DNA of 64,000 nt from Juglans regia. Taxonomy: Eukaryota > Streptophyta > Magnoliopsida > Fagales > Juglandaceae. The notes beneath the pieces were generated by a model. It was given only the letters and a program-made list of their open reading frames with translations. It had not been told where the DNA came from and searched no databases. Below are positions 1 to 10,316 of this stretch, one piece after another (the first letter of the stretch is position 1; each line of letters starts with the position of its first letter). The stretch is taken from NCBI RefSeq assembly GCF_001411555.2, contig NC_049911.1, positions 34,423,340 through 34,487,339 on the forward strand, in the 5' to 3' direction. The position numbers and the translations under genes were made by a program.

Positions 1-139
1 TGTAGTTAAATCAACTACCTTAGTAATATAGTATTGCATCCCATGTAAACATGCTTTTGTGTTTTTCCCTTTCACACCCCCCTCTGGAGATGCACTAAGC
101 TGTATTGCTCGTTCATATGCTTTTCTTTGGGCATGATAG

Positions 140-340
140 GTTATGGAAGCAGCCCAAGCTTCAACGGCCATTTCAGGCACCTTCCGGGGTGGAAACTCAA
201 TGCAAGGTGTCAATCACATTGCACATCTTTCTGGTGCTCTTGTTGGTGTTGTTCTTGTATGGCTTCTCAGCAGAGTTCCTTCTCAGCATCCAGAGGGAGA
301 AGTATCGACTCTGGAGAGGAAAAAAGGCAGAATACAATAA
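140..340 (+). CDS. Last exon of a rhomboid-like protease gene (5' part outside window)
   Basis: An acceptor AG at 138-139 opens an exon that reads to a TGA ending at 340, about 66 residues. It contains a hydrophobic segment NHIAHLSGALVGVVLVWLLS. The pattern AHxxGxxVG is the sixth membrane helix of rhomboid intramembrane serine proteases, where the histidine is the catalytic partner of a serine in an earlier helix. That serine would be encoded upstream, outside the window. After the helix comes a short polar tail rich in Lys and Glu. An AATAAA lies at 336-341, overlapping the stop region. The family call rests on one helix only; organelle targeting cannot be judged. Confidence 0.6.
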   Translation, partial: VMEAAQASTAISGTFRGGNSMQGVNHIAHLSGALVGVVLVWLLSRVPSQHPEGEVSTLERKKGRIQ

Positions 341-1845
341 ACAACATAAACAATTCTATTTTGTATTTTTCATGATGTTTATATCCATGGAGTTCTGATG
401 ATTATATTTGTACTATTCTTTTACTCTCGGTCTCATACAAATTGTTCCAGAATTTAACTAATAAAATGGCATTACTCAGTATTTCAATACTTACTAGTTA
501 GCACACATGGAAGAAATTAATGGATAAGATTCATTAAAGTGGGATAAATTGACACAAGATGTGAATCGTATATGAAATTAATGACACAATGTACAAAACA
601 TCTAGTAATGGATCATCATTAATAGAGAAATGATTTAGCCACAAAGAGATTTTAAAAAAGTAATCTAAACCGACATGACTTAGTTGTATCCCTTCTCTCA
701 TTAATATTATGCTTTTTGAGTCTTCCAAAATCTTATACCTGGTTTCACAAGAAAAACGAATATAAAAATTAAGGTGAAATTACAATTTTCAACCATAACC
801 TATTGCCTGTTTTTCATTTTTCAACCCAAATAATAGAAGCTTTAATTGGTATCTTAAATTACGTATATTTTTCAACTTGCGTGATCAGTTAAGATTATCC
901 ATCCCTTATAATATACTATTTCTTCATTTCAGCTGCCAAATGGTAATTGAGGGTGCAAATCGAAAGAAAAAAAAAATGCAATTAGGATGCAAATTGAAAC
1001 ATTTGATCATTTGGTATAGGTGGTAATTTGTGAGTGAAAAACTTATTTTTTATAAAATAAAATAAGAGTTGTGCTACTCTCACCGAAAGTTTGGTACCGA
1101 ATATTGTAGATTGCTTTTTATTTTTTCTCTCTATTTTCTTCAGTCATTTTTTAAAACCCCTTTAAACATTTTTATAAATTAAAAATTATTAAAAAATGCT
1201 TCAAGTAAAAAAAAATTAAAAAAAAATGATAGAAAATATATGTACAATTTTTCGGTGGCTCTATCATTTCTCATGAAAGAATATGGGATCCTTTGCGACG
1301 AGTTTGGGGGCACTTGGCAGGGCTTCGGCCACAAAGAATGGGGGGTGTTGGGTTTTGCAAAGGAAACAACTCCTTGAACATAGCTTGATTCTGACATAGT
1401 TTAGGGTCAGGTGAAGATTTTAGGGAAAGAAGAGCAGTCAACCTCAGCCATTCTGAGATGATCAAAATTTTATTTGACTGAACAAAGACATCATCAGCTT
1501 ATATTTCCGTAGGTGGGGTAAAAGCCTCTTAAAAAAACATCGTAAAATACCATGTAGAACGCATGAAACCGACGTATGATTTTTCAGTTCTAAGGCTGTC
1601 TTCAGATGGGCTATTTTTCGTTACAACAATGGATGAATCAGTTAAATCCAATTAAAAAAAAATTAGCAGCTAAGTCTTCCTGTGCTTAAAATACAAGATT
1701 ATCATTGACTTTGGGTATTGAAGCAGACCTTAAACAACAATGAGGTCCTGAAAATGAAGCAGCTCCCTTGTCTATACAAAATGTAATATAATTTCTTTCT
1801 GGTGTGGACGGGATTTCATCAAAAACTGTAATTTCTGTATCTCCT
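341..1845. other. Intergenic, convergent 3' ends
   Basis: AT-rich DNA between the rhomboid-like 3' end (+) and the PPR gene 3' end (-). Short frames here have no recognisable product. The stretch around 1290-1470 is more GC-rich than its surroundings but gives no convincing protein on either strand. The 3' UTRs of both genes presumably lie here. Confidence 0.6.
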
Positions 1846-4800
1846 TCAGTTCAAGAATACGGCTGTACATGAAAGTGGAAGCTGAGCAAACATCCCAAGC
1901 TGCCTTTGTGACTGCTTCCGGCATATGACTGGTGATCTGTCTCCAAACTTACAAGTATGAGAAAGATACATCGATTTTGTAGAAAGGTATGAGCGCTCTA
2001 ATGGAAAATCAGTATCTCTCAACACCATGCGGCCTTTTTTAGTTGCTGTGGTTGATCCTTTCTGATCACTCGTTACTACTGCTGGTATCTGTAACAGATT
2101 GGTAGAAGAGGCACCCGCAGGCTGCTTCTGGTCAATTTTCTCCGAACTTTCTACTGGTATCTCTTCTTCCATCACCGTCTGACTTGTCATTCCCTTACCT
2201 TTCACAATATCAAGCATCCTATTTGCTTCTTTTGTTAATCCAGTGGCACGCCAAGCTTCTGCAACAAGCAAGATAGTGGATTTCTCTGGTTGAACATCAA
2301 ATTCTTCCATAATTTGGAGCATTTCTTCTGCTTTCCATGGCTGCTTTGCTTCTCCATATCCCCAAATTAAGGTCTCAAAAGTCTTCAAATTGGGAGAAAC
2401 CTTAAACTCACACATCTTGTCAAAAATCTTTATGGCATATTCCATTTGTCCAGTGCTGCACCATCCACTGATGACAGTTGTGAAAATCACAACGTTTGGA
2501 CGGACTCCCGATTTGGTCATTGCTCTCAGTAGTTCTTCGGCTTTCTTTGGTTCTCGCGCACGCGCATATCCTTTAGCAAGAATGCTATAGGCATGTGCAT
2601 CAGGTTTTATTCCTGCCTTCATCATGTCATCAAAGATTTGCCTGCACTTTTCCATGAATCCTGCAGTGCTCCATGCATTCATGATGGTACTATATGTTAT
2701 CACGTCTGGTTTGACCCCCGACTCGTCCATCAATGCCATTACCTGCATATCAATGCTTTCCGTGCATTATACTTGCACCAGGTTATTATTGAGAATTATT
2801 GAAAGGGCTTTGAAAACGGCATGAAGGAGAATTGGGGCTTTGATAATAATGGTCATCTTGAATTTGAATGATTAAGGTACCAAATATTACTATAAAGAGT
2901 CAATTAAAAAGACTTGGGATACATAAGGATTAAGGAAAGAAATAACCTATCATGAAAACTGACTTAGAAGGAGGTCATACACCTAAATAACAGAGCAACA
3001 ATTTTCAATCACCTCAGCACAGCAGAACAGTACCGTAAGTCTTAACAGGTTTATAGAATTTTCTGTTTGTTCTTGCGGGAATCGGAGATTCCAGAACAAA
3101 TAACAAAACTTGTTCCATAACAAAACATTTAGACTTAACTGGGATTGAGTGATAATGCCCAAATAGTATCACCTCTTAAGTTCAAAGAGAAAACCTAAAA
3201 TAATGCCATGGGCTTCTAACATAGTCGGTCTGTTGCCTTTGTTTTCTAATGAATTTAGTTAAGACGACCAGTCACCACCAAAGAACTGGAAAAAAAAGTT
3301 CATTTATATTTCAAGCAAAAAAAAGGGAAAAGTGTGGGGGACCGCTAAAACCAGGGGGGAAGGGTGGGAAGCGAGAAGTTACCAAGAGCTTCTAGCAAAG
3401 TGGCAAATAATCAATGTTTTGAATACCGTACCGGATGCCGTCCCAATCAAGGCACTTGAACGAAATATTTCGATACTAGTACTATTTCGTATACCATTTC
3501 AGGATAGTCGATATATGAATAAATTATATATATATATAAATTATATTCTAAAATAATAGTCTATATATGAATAAATTATATATAAATACATATATATTTA
3601 AATTATAAATAGCCTAATCTGAATTGGAGGTAAAAAAAATGAGCTTGTAGTTTGAAAAAATGAAAAAAAATAAAATTAAATTAAAAGTAGAAATATCGGC
3701 CGGTATAGGCCGAAATATAGGTTAGTACGGCCGGTATTTGGGCCGGTACGAAATATATGTAATACATGTACTGGACTAGTGGCCGGTACGGCATATACAG
3801 GTTGTACCGGCCGGTATGGTATGGTATTTAAAACAGTGGGCAAATAGCCTCTGGTTTGAAGAGAAAAAAATGAACAAGAAGGACAGATTCAGTTAGATTG
3901 CTAAAGAGGCGGGAACATGAAGAAAAGTGTGGGGATATTGCTTGGACACATTAGCAGTTATAGGACGATGTACTAAGAAAAAGGAAGGCGTGGTGAATAT
4001 ATATGTAAAAAACTGTTGTACAGTTTTTCCTTAAGAATCAAAATAATATGCCATGCAATAATGAAGAGAATTTTTCGAAGGAAAAAGAATAGAACCAGAC
4101 TATCATAGCTCAAACTCACCTCATCCACCCCATCTCTGTCCATAGTGTCTACAAATCCTTTAATCAACGAGTTGAAAATTACGAGATTAGGATGCACACC
4201 AAGATCCTTCATCCTGTACACAAACCTCAAGGCCTCTTTCAGTTTTCCTTCCTTACAATACCCACTTACGATGATGCCACAAGTTCGCCCATTGGGCTGC
4301 ACACTGTTTTTCTGCATCTCTAAAATCATCCCTTCGGCCTGATCTGTCTCTCCATTTTGAGCATAAGCTGTTGATATTGTGTTGTAAGTAACTGCATCAG
4401 GTTGAATGCCAGAAGCTACCATCTTATTTACCACATTCCATGCCTCCACAATATCATTCTTCTTACACCATCCTCTGACAAGCACGTTATAGGTCCTGAG
4501 ATTGGGTTTGACATTTTTCTCTTGCGACATTAATTGTAGCAGTTTCAGAGATTCTGCAGGTTTACCTGCAATCCCGTAACCTTTAATTAATATGTTATAA
4601 GTGCTCGTTGTGGGTTTTAATTCACTTTTCTTCATTTTCCAAAAGGTTTCCATGGCTTCCTCTATGTTTCCACACTCGGAGAAAGCATTTATAACAGCAT
4701 TAAAAAATATTGAGTCAGGCTTCATTCCATTTTCTTCCACCTGAGAGATAATTGAACATATAGACTTGAAGCGCTTCTGGATGGTCAAGGCAGCCAACAG

Positions 4801-6446
4801 GGTTGTGTATGTTATAAGAGATGGCTTGTGCCCTCCTTCAATCAAACTGTCAAATATGGACTGGACTTCCTGGGGTTTCCCTCTTTCTATCATAATATTC
4901 ATCAACTTTGTTCTTGAGCGAACAGTTCTGCAACTATTCTCATTCGTGCAGATAATGCAGTGGACTTGGTATTTGGAATCTGCAGACTTTGATGCCTTGT
5001 ACGAATGATTCTTGTCATCTGGAGAATGTTGCTGTGAATGTAAAAGCTCAAGAACCATTAATTTTTGACATAATACAAACTTTAAACTCAACTACCATAA
5101 ACAAAGCAAAGCATATAAACAAAAATTCTGACAAAGCAAAGCATATAAACAAAAATTCTGACATGATTAATACATAATTTGGGCCCACATTAAAATAACT
5201 AAACAAGTCTTTACCTCTACTGTCTTTAATTATTCAAGTCCAAAGAGAAGAAGTTGAGCATCTTTTTTTTTTTTTTTGGGATATGTTAAGAAGATACCAA
5301 TTCATTCTGTATTCTTTTTTTCTGTAGCACTATTTTTCACATGCAGTTCACAACGGGCTTGAATGTCTATTCTTGGTTACTCATGGCAGGAGAAGCTCAA
5401 TATGGTCAGCTCCTGAGACAAGCATTCTAGAAGATAAGATGAGAACTTGATCTGAATTTGAGAGTAGGTTATTTACGAAAAGGGAATAAGATGTATTAAT
5501 CATATGTCAGAATCCAGACATTGATCAGCTTCTTGATATAATAAATATGACATGCGCAAGCTATAACTAGAGCAATCTGTACACAACCTTTAGAGATTGT
5601 CACATATACCAATCAAGATTAGGCTGATGATAATGATGGTTGTCAATGGTAAGGATGCTCCTTTCCTTTCAGTTAGACAAGGTTAATATCTTTTCTAAGG
5701 CATGGGACCAAATCCTTTCCGAGTTAGTCAAAGTAATACCCTTCCAAATTATCTTAACCCTTCCAAAAAGTCAAAACTTAACTCATACCAACTCAGTCGT
5801 AATCTTTTCATTGCTCTTTTATTTTAGGCCATTTTTCGTAACTCATCAACTGCCCATCTTAACATCCTCGTTGTTACTGAAGTGTCATTTCTTAGTTTCC
5901 CAACATCTTTCACCATGAAACTTAACTATATTTTCTTCTCTTTTTCAGATTGTGTTTACTGGTAAGTTATTACACACCTTATAAGTCTTGAAGACCCCCC
6001 ATCCCGATCTTACAGGAGTGGAGGTCTGATTGTCCTCAAAACTACATAAAACCAGAAAAAAATATTAACCAAATGAAGAACAGAATAGAAAAGATCAGTT
6101 TTTATCACAGGATCTTGACTAGAACTGTTGGTCTCGCCAATGGTAGACCGTAGTGGATAACCAAATTTGTTTTCAGCAGATCCAGGAAAACATGTATTGT
6201 CATAGCATGATGGTGGTAAGTAGACTAATCCCCATTCCCATAATAATGATTTGATTCTTAGACTCAAAGTGAGGCTGGTCAAGTATACTCCAGAAAGAAT
6301 AAACAGCCCAAATGATAAAAAAGCAGATTGCTAAAATTAACCTTGATTGGTAATGCTTGGACCCATCCCTTTTTTATGGCGGCAGTTCCTGCTTGATGTT
6401 TTCGGTTGGCTCTAGAAACAGCCTTCCCATTGCCAGATTCTTCCAT
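1846..6446 (-). CDS. P-class pentatricopeptide repeat protein, At5g21222/At5g25630 type (C401-like)
   Basis: Three exons on the minus strand: 6446-6342, 5031-4120 and 2742-1846. All introns are phase 0, giving 637 residues. The start at 6446 is the only ATG in the open part of exon 1; an upstream non-coding exon cannot be excluded. From about residue 90 there are 12 to 13 tandem 35-residue PPR units ending in xxxP, such as [13 protein letters not shown] and [15 protein letters not shown]. They are followed by a Ser/Thr/Gln-rich tail and a basic segment [15 protein letters not shown]. Before the repeats is a Cys-rich [10 protein letters not shown] stretch. PPR proteins bind single-stranded RNA, usually in plastids or mitochondria. 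There is no DYW or E domain, so P class. From memory the closest relatives are At5g21222 and At5g25630, the former related to the photoperiod-responsive C401 gene of morning glory; that link is recall. Intron 2 splits the eighth repeat and holds a MITE. Confidence 0.9.
3415..3835. mobile_element. MITE with CGGCCGGTA-rich interior, in PPR intron 2
   Basis: Ends are inverted: TGTTTTGAATACCGTACCGG at 3415-3434, and ending at 3835 a sequence whose reverse complement begins TGTTTTAAATACCATACC. Flanks GTGGCAAATA (3400-3409) and GTGGGCAAATA (3836-3846) look like a 9-11 bp target duplication with one extra base, which fits Mutator-type insertion. The left repeat sits about five bases inside the presumed insertion point. 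The inside alternates CCGGTA/CGGCC palindromes with an AT-rich core and has no coding capacity. Confidence 0.55.
5101..5160. repeat. Perfect 30-bp tandem duplication
   Basis: Two identical 30-base units (5101-5130 and 5131-5160) in intron 1 of the PPR gene, 70 bases upstream of exon 2 in gene orientation. The identity suggests a recent duplication. Confidence 0.95.
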
Positions 6447-7922
6447 ATGGTCCTCTAAACTTGTCTTTTCCAATTCAGAGTCTTGAACTGTAGTACACTG
6501 CACGTGATTGAACCAAATAACTAGTTCACGTTCAAGGAAAAAAAAACCTTCAACATCAATCTCCGGAAACAAGCACCCACGAGGGTTTTCCACTTCCACA
6601 TCATTTCCAATATGTTTTTCATATGTATAAAACCAGAATAATCAATAGCAAAATCCAGAATGGAATCAAAAGCATTGTAAAAACCTAATCCAAAGTCCTC
6701 AACCAGGCGTCAGTGTGTGCATCATTTCATCAATGAGAAATGCATATAAAGGTATAACAAACAAAAGAAATAACAAGGAAAATGAAATTCCACACCTTTT
6801 ACAAATGATCAAACATGCCCACTCCAACGCATCAATCGAACAAGGGCTCTAAAACTTCAAAATCCATCAAGAAGGAAATGTAAGTTTCCATTAGCTGATT
6901 CCCTCGAGTTTAAACAACTTTGACCCAGGAAAAAAGTAACCGAATATATGGAGATGTTGGGTGGTATTGAACAACCCTTTAAAGTTTTTCTTTTTCAAAG
7001 AAAAAGAGAAGCTTTTCAGTGAAAAATGTGAATTAGAAACGAAAGCATCGAGAAATTATATTTCTCAACGACTAAAAAGTTGCCATGTGACCGTGGGATT
7101 GATTATATCAACTGGGCTCAGCTAAGAAATTGCACAGTTGCGGGCAGCAGGAGGGAGAAAGAGGTGGATTTCGCAATTGATTGTAGGGTTTATAAACTGC
7201 AATGCATGGAGTCCCATAACTTCCAACGGAACGACATAACATTATCCACAACCATTATCATGATCGACCGAAAGACAAAAAGATAAAAAAAAGGAAGATG
7301 AGGTGCGGAAGGTAAGGTCCAAAAGGCTCTCCATAAAAAAGATTGTATAAAATAAATTTATATAATTTTATAAAATTTGTTAAATTTATCTTATAATAAA
7401 AATAATTATATAATTTAACGTATCATATCAAATTAAATTAATTTATAAAAGAGTTTTATATAATATTTTTGTGAATAAAATATTTTCTTTTCGATATTAA
7501 AATCACAGTAATCTGCCTCTACTTCTGTAAATAGCAGCTACATTTTCCTTTTATTTCTAAATAATTATTGACACCCTTTAAATTAGAAAACAGGGCATTT
7601 ATCTCCGGTAATTTCGAAACATTTTTTATAGAAATCAGTCCATTAAAAACATTACAACATTGCCGATTTCTAATTTTATTTTTCTTCAAATGTATTCAAT
7701 AACTATTTAAAAATGTCTTAGAATATATCAAATATAGGTGATGAACGGTATTTAAAGTTTAGCTGCGCCTATATTTGGTGTTTTTTCGTGTATTATTTCT
7801 GTGAAATGGTTGAAAGATTATTTGATCACTTGTTAATAGTCTAATATTATGTGATAAACGATATTTAAAAAAAAAAAAAACGGTGCTAAACAATTGTTGG
7901 AAAAATGCCAAGTCGGTAAAGT
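6447..7922. other. 5' flank of PPR gene and AT-rich intergenic DNA
   Basis: Contains the presumed promoter and 5' UTR of the PPR gene, which reads leftward. At about 7331-7490 lies a copy of an AT-rich palindromic MITE family also seen near 39005, 40985, 57779 and 60597. It can be recognised by TATTTTATAAA ends and a TTTAACGTATCATATCAAAT-like core. No supported gene. Confidence 0.5.
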
Positions 7923-7939
7923 TAACGAGGATCCCGCAC

Positions 7940-8344
7940 GCATGGGCAAGACAAGAGAATCAGATTAAAGAAACAGAAGAAAGACACCCAGATGATTATC
8001 AACTAATAACTTTTGATGTGGCAACTAAAAAAGAGGGATCAATCCTTGCAGCTCTTTACTGGGGCGAAAATTAGACTTTATTATTTGCTAAAACTAATCT
8101 CATCAGCAGGGTAAGCTCAAATGTAGGAGAAGCATCAACTGCACTAATGGCTATTAAAGAAGCTGAAAAGTTAAAATTGGAAAGAATAAGCCTCGAAGGA
8201 GATTCTCAAGTTACTATTCAAGCAATTTTAAATATCTCTTCAGTTCAAGAATGGATCATGAACCCGATCATCAATGACATCAGACACCATCTAGACTCAT
8301 TCAAGGAATGGAAGGTGAGAAAAATTCATCGATCCAAAAATTGA
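7940..8344 (+). pseudogene. RNase H-like domain relic of a LINE polyprotein
   Basis: Reads as about 45 residues of RNase H-like sequence (core ITFDVATKKEGSILAALYWG), a stop at about 8072-8074, then a continuing frame including ALMAIKEAEKLKLERISLEG and GDSQVTIQAI, ending at 8344. The pattern TFDVA...EA..AL..A...A..L.L..I.LE.DSQ is that of the plant RVT_3 (RNase H) domain at the C terminus of LINE and related reverse transcriptases. The first catalytic Asp is preserved in TFDVA and another in EGDSQ, but the premature stop makes the copy non-functional. Confidence 0.75.
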
Positions 8345-8541
8345 TGAGCGCATAACTTGGCGCAATGGGCAGCAATAACGCAAGCCTTTGGTAACATCCC
8401 TCTAATCCAAATTCCTCCTTCATTACGCTAATTCCATATCGGAAAGAATCCACCCAATGATATAACTTATTAATTCCTGCTACTAAAATGTTATATATCT
8501 GTTTTTATAAATATTATGCAACTTGTTTAAAAAAAATAAAA
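7940..8541 (+). mobile_element. 5'-truncated LINE insertion with 17-bp target duplication
   Basis: The 17-mer TAACGAGGATCCCGCAC occurs at 7923-7939 and again, identical, at 8542-8558. Between the copies are 602 bases that encode a broken RNase H-like domain and end in an A-rich tail (about 8526-8541). Target duplication, A-rich 3' end and loss of the 5' part are the marks of non-LTR retrotransposition by target-primed reverse transcription. The intact duplication suggests moderate age; the in-frame stops show it is dead. Confidence 0.85.
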
Positions 8542-8558
8542 TAACGAGGATCCCGCAC

Positions 8559-10248
8559 TTCATGTCTGATGCACGTCGCCATCAGGTCTGAGAGCGAAAG
8601 GACGTTCTTGTCCCTGTACTGGGATTCCGTTTTCCTCGAGGAAATGTAGTAATTTAGGCTTTTAGCAAGGCAAAGGGGATAAGTCGGATAGGGCAGTCCC
8701 ACTTCCAAAAACCAAACACATTTTCTACTTTTTGTCAAAAAGGGACGGATTTCCAGGCAAACAAGCTTCTCATGGAAAGGGAATTCTCCAGAGCAACCGT
8801 GTGGCGTGTGCGAGGGGTTGGGATGGGTAAGAATCAATTAGCTTGAATATGATCTTTAGTTTACACTCATGTAAAAACTCTTAATTTTTTTGGGATTCTA
8901 TTCTTATCTTCAAAGTCAGGAGTTCAGAAAAATCTTCCAATTCCCAACTCGCTTTCAATGTCCGTTCGTTCTAGATGGAAAGCAACATAATAATATATTA
9001 TCTACACCATTGATAAAGATACTCCCTTCAAAGGATAGATGGGAACTTCAAAACATAGAGTGACAAAGGGAATGGTAACTTCAAAACAACGTCTACAGAC
9101 CCGAACGAAAAAATAGAAATCGGAAGTGTTACGTCGTGTTTCACATGCCTTTAGACCATGTTATGGTAACTCAGATCTTCAAAACTTGGGCTTGCAAAAA
9201 ATAGGAAAGAATGCAACTAGGAGATGGCATCCTTGTGGTCGGAGAGTTTACGATGTCAAAGTCAATAAATTCTCTTGAAAGTTTACAAATAAATGAGAGA
9301 GTCAATGGATCAGAGTGAGTTTTCTAGTATCTGAGACTTGCTATTTATACCATAAATCTAGGGGGATAGAAAACGTCTGCCCCCATGAAGCCTGTGTCTT
9401 TTGTATTGTTCATTTGTCAGAATCCTTTAATGCGGTATGACTCAGCAACGGTGTCATTAATATGACGTGTAGCTCGGGCAGTGGTGTCATTAATGAGGTG
9501 TGGTTTTTCGATTTCTCCCATCCCGCTAGTGTCCTTGGTGGTTCGTTGATGCCCTTCCTATCAGATAATCGATGATTTCCCGTATATTATGTCCACTACA
9601 CGAACAATCAAGCAAGAGCTAAATACTATTCGAGGGGTCTCTCCTGCGGCATGTTTTCTCATGTAGGTTGCATCTAGAGGAGCCTACCCATGAGCCGAGT
9701 CAGATACTCTACTTGTTCTAGGCTGAATTTTTTATTCTTGTTTCTTTAGTTATTATTCTTAGACTCAGTGGAATAGAGGAGGGAAAATCTCATTACAGTA
9801 AGATTACATGTAAGTGGCTAGGGGATGACAAAGGGTGAAAGACGACGGTGATAAACAACTTCCAACCGGCGAAATTTGGTGGATAAATCAATGATGTGTA
9901 CTCTGCGGCGGCTTGAACGATATAGGGCTGCTAAAGGCTTGATGGAATATCGGGTGCGGTAACTGGTAAGGGGCTCTTACTAGTTCAAGGAAGATCTGGT
10001 GTGATAAGCTTCATTATGTTTTGGGTAGAGTTGCTGACGTGGCAGATTTTCATTGACTGTTAAAGCCAAAACATCAGCCCGACCGCTCCAAAGCGTTTTT
10101 GCTCAGGGAATTTACGCTTTCTTGATTCATTGAAAGAGTACTCTAATAAAAGATTAGATCGAGATGGATTCATCTGAATATTCAAGTTCTCCGCCCAAAT
10201 CAGAATCGCAAAAGGCAAGGCTTTCCGCTGTCCATAATCCATAATCCA

Positions 10249-10253
<5 letters not shown>
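8559..10253. other. Intergenic between LINE relic and Mpv17-family gene
   Basis: The segment 8560-8830 is relatively GC-rich but I recognise no product in it. Around 9290-9660 the sequence resembles decayed retroelement DNA. A 12-mer GGTGTCATTAAT occurs twice, at 9450-9461 and 9483-9494. The last few hundred bases should contain the promoter of the gene starting at 10317; I could not place a TATA box with confidence. Confidence 0.4.

Positions 10254-10279
<26 letters not shown>
10254..10279. repeat. (CT)n microsatellite in the 5' leader
   Basis: Thirteen CT units lie 37 bases upstream of the Mpv17-family start codon. CT tracts are common near plant transcription starts and in 5' UTRs, so this may be part of the leader. 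Confidence 0.9.
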
Positions 10280-10316
10280 TTTTGTCTAGTAGTTATCTCT
10301 GCTCGTCCACTTGGAA

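Noticed and set aside
2743..4119. A missing small exon between PPR exons 2 and 3
   Set aside because: Direct joining gives [17 protein letters not shown], a normal-length PPR unit, so none is needed.
6010..6282. Extra PPR-gene exon in intron 1
   Set aside because: The frame lacks PPR motifs, and exon 1 (ending 6342) joins exon 2 (from 5031) in phase without it.
8514..8837. Minus-strand 107-codon frame in a GC-richer patch
   Set aside because: No ATG at its 5' end, no recognisable domain, and it crosses the LINE target duplication.
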